From Larix sibirica (lineage: Eukaryota > Streptophyta > Pinopsida > Pinales > Pinaceae): DNA of 25,002 nucleotides. The position numbers and the translations under genes were made by a program. The notes under the pieces were generated by a model. That model made no database searches. It saw nothing but the letters and a program-made list of their open reading frames with translations, and was not told the DNA's origin. The stretch is taken from the NCBI GenBank assembly GCA_004151065.3, contig NWUY0300000541.1, positions 27,832 through 52,833 on the forward strand. The letters run 5' to 3'. Of this stretch, positions 20,521 through 25,002 are shown one piece after another (the first letter of the stretch is position 1; every line of letters begins with the position of its first letter).

Positions 20521-21715
20521 CATGTATTAGCTTGTCCTTATTTTACTTATGAAGGCTATGAGAATTGAAGGTTATCTACATATGTGTGGCTGTTCATTTT
20601 TACATCTTGCTGGTTTTATGAGCTGAAATCATCTATTAAAATCTGCTGCAATAAGGATTTCAAGTAGGGCAGAGAGATGCTGGTTTTATTTCCAGTTTGA
20701 AGAATTGTGATATGTCATTTCATTGAAGGAGTTCATGGTGTCTTTAAATTTGATATAAAATCATTTGTTGTTTAGCGTGTGCATAAGTAGAGCACCTATA
20801 GAGGGCCTACAAATCTGTTATATTACATCCATATAAATCTGCATTCATTGGTAAATCCTCAATGTTTGGAGTCTGGACAGAAGATTTGCACCCATCCATT
20901 TATCTTTTCCAGCTCTCTAGAAGATTCATGACTCGATATGCCCAATTGGTTTATTAGCACTAGTCATTCCCCTGCAGCCACCCTAAAATATAAAACCTAT
21001 TAAATCCTCTAAATTTTTGTTTTACTAAAGCATCTTTTCATATCACCTTGAGTATATTACATATAGCTTTAGTAATCCTAACCCTAGGGATACCCCAATT
21101 GTGCCATAAAAGAACCATCCTTAAGAGAGAAGAGGTGCCATTCTGATGAGAGTGATAGCCCTCTTGAGTTACCCTTGGGCTTGCACCACTTTTTGACTTT
21201 GTGGCTTAAGTGCAAGATCAATTGGTAATCCACAAACCAATGTTAATTATATAGTAGGTATGAAATAGAGAATTATAAATACCACCCCCAATAAATGCTA
21301 CTATTGAGACACCACCCAATAATGGCACACAAATGCCATCCCACACATGTCTGATACAAGCCCTAATCCAAAATTGGCAGAGGTAAATAAGATTGGATAT
21401 TCATCACAATTTTTGATACATTACATTGCAACTTGCAAGCCAACACTCAAAAGCAAAAATAGGGATCTATGCTAAAAGAAGTCCCCAACAACGTATTTCT
21501 ACACAGAATATTTTTATATAATGCATAGATTTTTCGATTGAACCAGAAAAACATAGCCAGAAAAAAGTATTCTATAGTTATACTACCTGAAAAACTATAT
21601 TTTCAATACAAAAACAACTTCATTAACTTAAGGTTTTCCCATTTTCCACCCAAAGATGCTTAGGACTAGATATTGAATTTTGATGGAAATATAGAAACGA
21701 GAAAGTAGAAAATAC
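20521..21715. other. Non-coding DNA downstream of the last visible PIR exon
   Basis: It would be intron of PIR if the gene continues leftwards. I searched the minus strand by eye for the next exon (SMLKLLDVL-like) and found none. AACCCTAGGG-type motif at about 21080. Confidence 0.4.
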
Positions 21716-22962
21716 CACATATGAGTAATTGTAGGTCCATTGATTCGTCTCTCTGGCCGCGAAAAACGTTGCATATCAACTGCCAGCTATGTAAATATAA
21801 ACAGCATGTCAGTGCAATCTGAATACAAGCCAAGATACATAAAATTGTTTTTTCATCGATGGTATTATCAAAGCAATGAATTCTTTTTCCTGAAGAATCA
21901 AAAACAAAGCAGATAATGTTTTGGGAAGTGTCTAAAATCAAGTATCTATGTCAATCAACATTATTTTTTGGTTTTTTTTACTTTTAGTTTTTAGGGAACT
22001 CTAAAGAAAAAATAGTACATATATGATATAACTGGGTCAGTATTTACCATCATCAACAATGGCATGCACATATAACTAACTCAGTATTTACAATCATGGA
22101 CACCAGTATGTAATCAATACAAATAATTCAAGGATACACCAAATTGGTACGAATAACCTTATAATACTATATAAAAGTGAATACATAAGTTTAAAAGGTT
22201 CACAAAATGCAAAAATCCTTTCAGATATGGAATACCAAATCATTCCATAGATAGCACCAAACTGGAACGACCAGCTTCAGTTCTCAATAAGGCACATCAA
22301 GACAAAATACATTCTCTGTGAATGTCATTCATTGGGTACTAAGTCAAATATTATAATTGTACTAAGTCAAATATCATACTTTTGCTCATGACAGGGACAT
22401 ACTCATTGGATACACTCTGGAGAATAAAAAATGCAAGCCCGGGGAGATAGGTTATTTCACCAAATAGCAAATTGTGAAGCCTGTGGTGGAACTCAATAAG
22501 ACCATAAACAAATGGAAGATAACTTTGACCTGCAATGTCATAAAGCCTAGTGCCAAACAATGATCATTTGATGGTTTCATATGGAAAAACAAAGTGAAGA
22601 AAATAAGTAGGTTTATCCAAAGATTAAAAAATGCCTGGGAACTCAGAAACGGTGTACAAAATAAAAGGCAACATGAATGTACTGTTTCCTCCTTAGAGAC
22701 ATCCCTTTGACAACCACTCAATTGATTCTCCATCAGGGTACTCTCCATCTGCCAGTCTCCATGCTTTAAATAAGACAAAAACCTATATAACTGCTCTGAA
22801 TACAAGAAAATAAGAAATCTCGTTGAGAGAAAGAAGTCTTACTTTTGATGCAGCGGATGCTTGCCATCGCTGGATTTCACGAAGCCGACTGATTTCCAGA
22901 TCTAAAACTTGGTAGGTTTCAAGGTACAAATCTGCTTGGCTTTGCTTCATCGAATCAGGTAG
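21716..22962 (-). CDS. PIR: PIR/SRA1 (CYFIP homologue, SCAR/WAVE complex), two N-terminal exons
   Basis: PIR/SRA1 is the CYFIP-type subunit of the SCAR/WAVE complex, which relays Rac/ROP GTPase signals to ARP2/3 at the cell cortex. Minus-strand exon 22962-22843 (40 codons) encodes LPDSMKQSQADLYLETYQVL, then DLEISRLREIQRWQASAASK. It is bounded by acceptor ATACAG and donor GTAAGACT. Exon 21786-21716 (23 codons plus 2 bases) encodes LAVDMQRFSRPERRIN, then GPTITHM and the first two bases of a Trp codon, with acceptor CATAG and donor GTATTTTC. The peptides join without a gap and match plant PIR at about residues 90-155 of about 1,280. The intron between them is 1,056 bp. No stop or frameshift is present. 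The upstream exon must lie beyond 25002; no downstream exon was found in the window. Confidence 0.9.
21787..22842 (-). other. PIR intron
   Basis: GT-AG intron in phase 0 between the two PIR exons. Open minus frames inside it are accidental read-through. Confidence 0.8.
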
Positions 22963-24185
22963 CTGTATGAACCAGTTCCCCTATTCAGTCGACTTCATAA
23001 TCATATAATTTGAGAACAAATTTCTCAAATCTTTCTAACCATTTCTTATGATAAAAGCATAATATAAACCATTTCAACAGACAGAGAACAGATTAGCATG
23101 CTTCATTAACATGTCTTTCCTAAATCCAAGCATCTTATATCACATAATGCATTTATTGATCAGAAAGATTCAAAGATAAATCAAGCGATGCATAAACTTA
23201 TTAATGCATAACAAGTAACTTCATTGCCATGGTAAACAAATAACCATTCACCAATTGAAATCACAAGATAGAACAATTTTTTTTTATTAGAGATATTGAG
23301 TTAGGCTTTGAATGAGGCCTTGCTTGAGAGAAAATATCTAAAACAAGGTGTCACCTAATTTTAATTAGACCAGACTTTCCAAGATCACTATAATCACTCT
23401 TTAAGTGTGGCAAATGTAGTCTTAGTCTTAATTAGTGTGCCAATTACTTCAAGTCAATTAACCATGTAATATTTGTTGATTAATACATGATCCAAAAAGA
23501 TAAAATAAACATCAAGAGCATGTGCAAGAAATGAAAAGTAGCGAAGTAAAGCTTGCACCAAATTCCAGAATTCTTAGTGATGATTATGTGAGATATAGCA
23601 TTAGTAATTTAACCATGAACCAAGAGATTTTCCAGAATTAACAAGTGTCACTGTTCAACCAATATGTCTAAGAAAGATGCAATATTAAACCAGCATTTAA
23701 CTAAACAAGATCACTACGTTACCTTGTTGTTTATAACATATCCAACAGAACAGACAAATCACTTTAGCCAACAATTTGAAGTGTTTAGTAAGTTAAGGTT
23801 GATGATTAACCAAAGTAGAATTTCCCAAAAATTTAAGCTTGCTGTCCTAGTGTTTTTTCAAGCAAGAAAATTCAAGAAAACTTGACAAAATTCAGTTTTT
23901 AGCCCCAAAATTATATGCAGAAATTTGAAGTACAGAAAATCTGAAAATTAAATGCTAGAAAAGGCCAAGAGAAATTTCCAGAATTTATGATATTGCTATA
24001 ATAATTTTTAGAATTCTTTAAATGTAAAATTAGCCTCTTAAACCAATAGAAAACTCAAAAAATTCAGATCTTCAACCCAGAATTTTTTAGTGATGATTTA
24101 CAGCATAAAAACCACTTGGAAAATATTGAAATGAGGACTAGTTAAAGCTCTTTTACTTCTGTTCTTTTGCAATAAACCAGTAATC
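22963..24185 (-). other. Upstream PIR intron sequence (partial)
   Basis: AT-rich and non-coding, leading into the acceptor at 22963-22965. The expected preceding exon (around YTYRSC) is not visible. A T-run sits at 23278-23284. Confidence 0.55.
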
Positions 24186-25002
24186 CTATTACACCCCAGA
24201 TTCTATGCAGCGCACCCTTCTAGATGTGCCAAAGAGGGGGTCCTTTTTGCCATTGTAAAAGGCCAAGTTGGGGCTATGTTAAGTAAATGCATTGGTCTAT
24301 CGATGACCCAAACCCCTTGGTCAGTCATGGCAGGTCCTCTTGCTCCTCATTTCAAGGTGTACTGGTCTTGTGACCCTGCTGACTACCCCTTAATGGGTGG
24401 TAACTCCTGTCATGTCGGACATTTATTCTTTGGGCAGGTATTAGTGCATCTTGGGGTGACTCCATTAGGATACATGATTTGTGAGGCCTCTAGAGTCTAG
24501 CCACACTTATGATATTATGCTTTGTAAAGGTGATTGTGCTTGTAAGGGTTGTCATACATGCTTTAGCACATCTCTGTCATACCCACTTGAACCTTATTTT
24601 GTTGTATTACCCCTCCTCTTGGTCAAAGAAATGAATGGCGTCCACCTTAAAAGAGCATTTAGAAGGCCGTACCTAGCAACAAGGAGGACGTTGATGGCAA
24701 AAAACACATTGTTGGGGTTAGTTGGGGCATGACGTCCTCCTTTTGGACTCATCGTTCCATCTTGGTTGAAGCCTCTTGCTTATTTTTCATTATTTTATAT
24801 TTTTTGTGCTTAGTCTCCCGCTTTTGTGGGTGACAAGTCATAAATTTAAGTTATATGTCATTTTGTTAGGTTGGCTCAATATTAAAACGGAGGAGGTCGC
24901 TTAGTATAAATAAGGCACATGTCCTTCTCATTTTGTAAGCAAGAAGATGGGTTCATTATGATTGAAATCTTATTTCTCTTAGTATACATGAGCTCTCAAG
25001 CG
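24186..25002 (+). repeat. LTR of a plus-strand retrotransposon, running off the window
   Basis: GC rises sharply at about 24190. TATAAATAAGG at 24905 lies about 100 bases from the edge, followed by CTTCTCATTTTGTAAGCAAG and TATTTCTCTTAGTATACATG. This arrangement is typical of the U3-R-U5 end of plant gypsy LTRs. The preceding 700 bases have no gene motifs. The element would sit inside the upstream PIR intron in opposite orientation. Its start and its internal region are not defined in this window. Confidence 0.45.
24905..24915 (+). promoter_or_regulatory. TATA box of the LTR-like segment
   Basis: TATAAATAAGG. The same core occurs at 11270 in another LTR-like segment. Confidence 0.5.

Noticed and set aside
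21180-21240. GTGGCTTAAGTGCAAG as a tRNA or SINE A box
   Set aside because: No B box at suitable spacing and no cloverleaf could be drawn.
21666-21941. 91-codon minus frame across a PIR exon
   Set aside because: It reads the exon in the wrong frame and continues through both splice sites; the real exon is 21786-21716.
24276-24732. Plus-strand frames of 74 and 83 codons near the right edge
   Set aside because: They lie in an LTR-like segment, carry no domain motifs and overlap in different frames.
1-25002. CRISPR arrays, operons or bacterial defence-type systems
   Set aside because: No regularly spaced identical repeats with unique spacers and no prokaryotic gene layout; spliced plant exons show that this is eukaryotic DNA.

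Overview
This looks like nuclear DNA of a land plant with a large, repeat-filled genome. A gymnosperm such as a conifer fits well, but that is an inference. Plant-type spliced exons sit in AT-rich DNA, surrounded by decayed Ty3/gypsy retroelements, LTR fragments, a SINE-like repeat and many local tandem duplications. Nothing bacterial is present: there are no operons or ribosome-binding sites, and almost all long open frames are accidental.

Left third (1-10.4 kb). A minus-strand Ty3/gypsy polyprotein piece (1-988) runs off the left edge. It carries a retropepsin domain with one in-frame stop. Degenerate repeats and AT-rich DNA follow. From 5837 to 10379 lies a minus-strand LTR element with short diverged LTRs, a primer-binding-site-like sequence, a polypurine tract, a gag relic and a retropepsin relic. 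The rest of pol is not recognisable, and the interior holds unexplained coding-like frames on both strands.

Middle (10.4-15.3 kb). Here are an LTR/promoter-like segment with a TATA box, two tandem copies of a tRNA-derived SINE-like unit, a cluster of telo-box motifs, a 409-base assembly gap (13204-13612) and a three-copy tandem repeat of about 400-440 bp.

Right part (15.3-25 kb). Two conserved protein-coding fragments lie on the minus strand with intact splice sites. Four exons (15977-16881) encode the C-terminal third of actin-related protein 3 (ARP3), ending in the expected stop. About 4.8 kb upstream on the same strand, two exons (21716-22962) encode an N-terminal part of PIR/SRA1, the CYFIP homologue of the SCAR/WAVE complex. 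SCAR/WAVE activates the ARP2/3 complex, so the two fragments belong to one actin-nucleation pathway. I could not find the 5' exons of ARP3 or the next exons of PIR between them. Either one gene is nested in a giant intron of the other, or both are partial duplicates, or the locus is chimeric. Spliced directly, the two would be out of frame. The interval between them is built largely from separate tandem duplications and LTR-like repeats.
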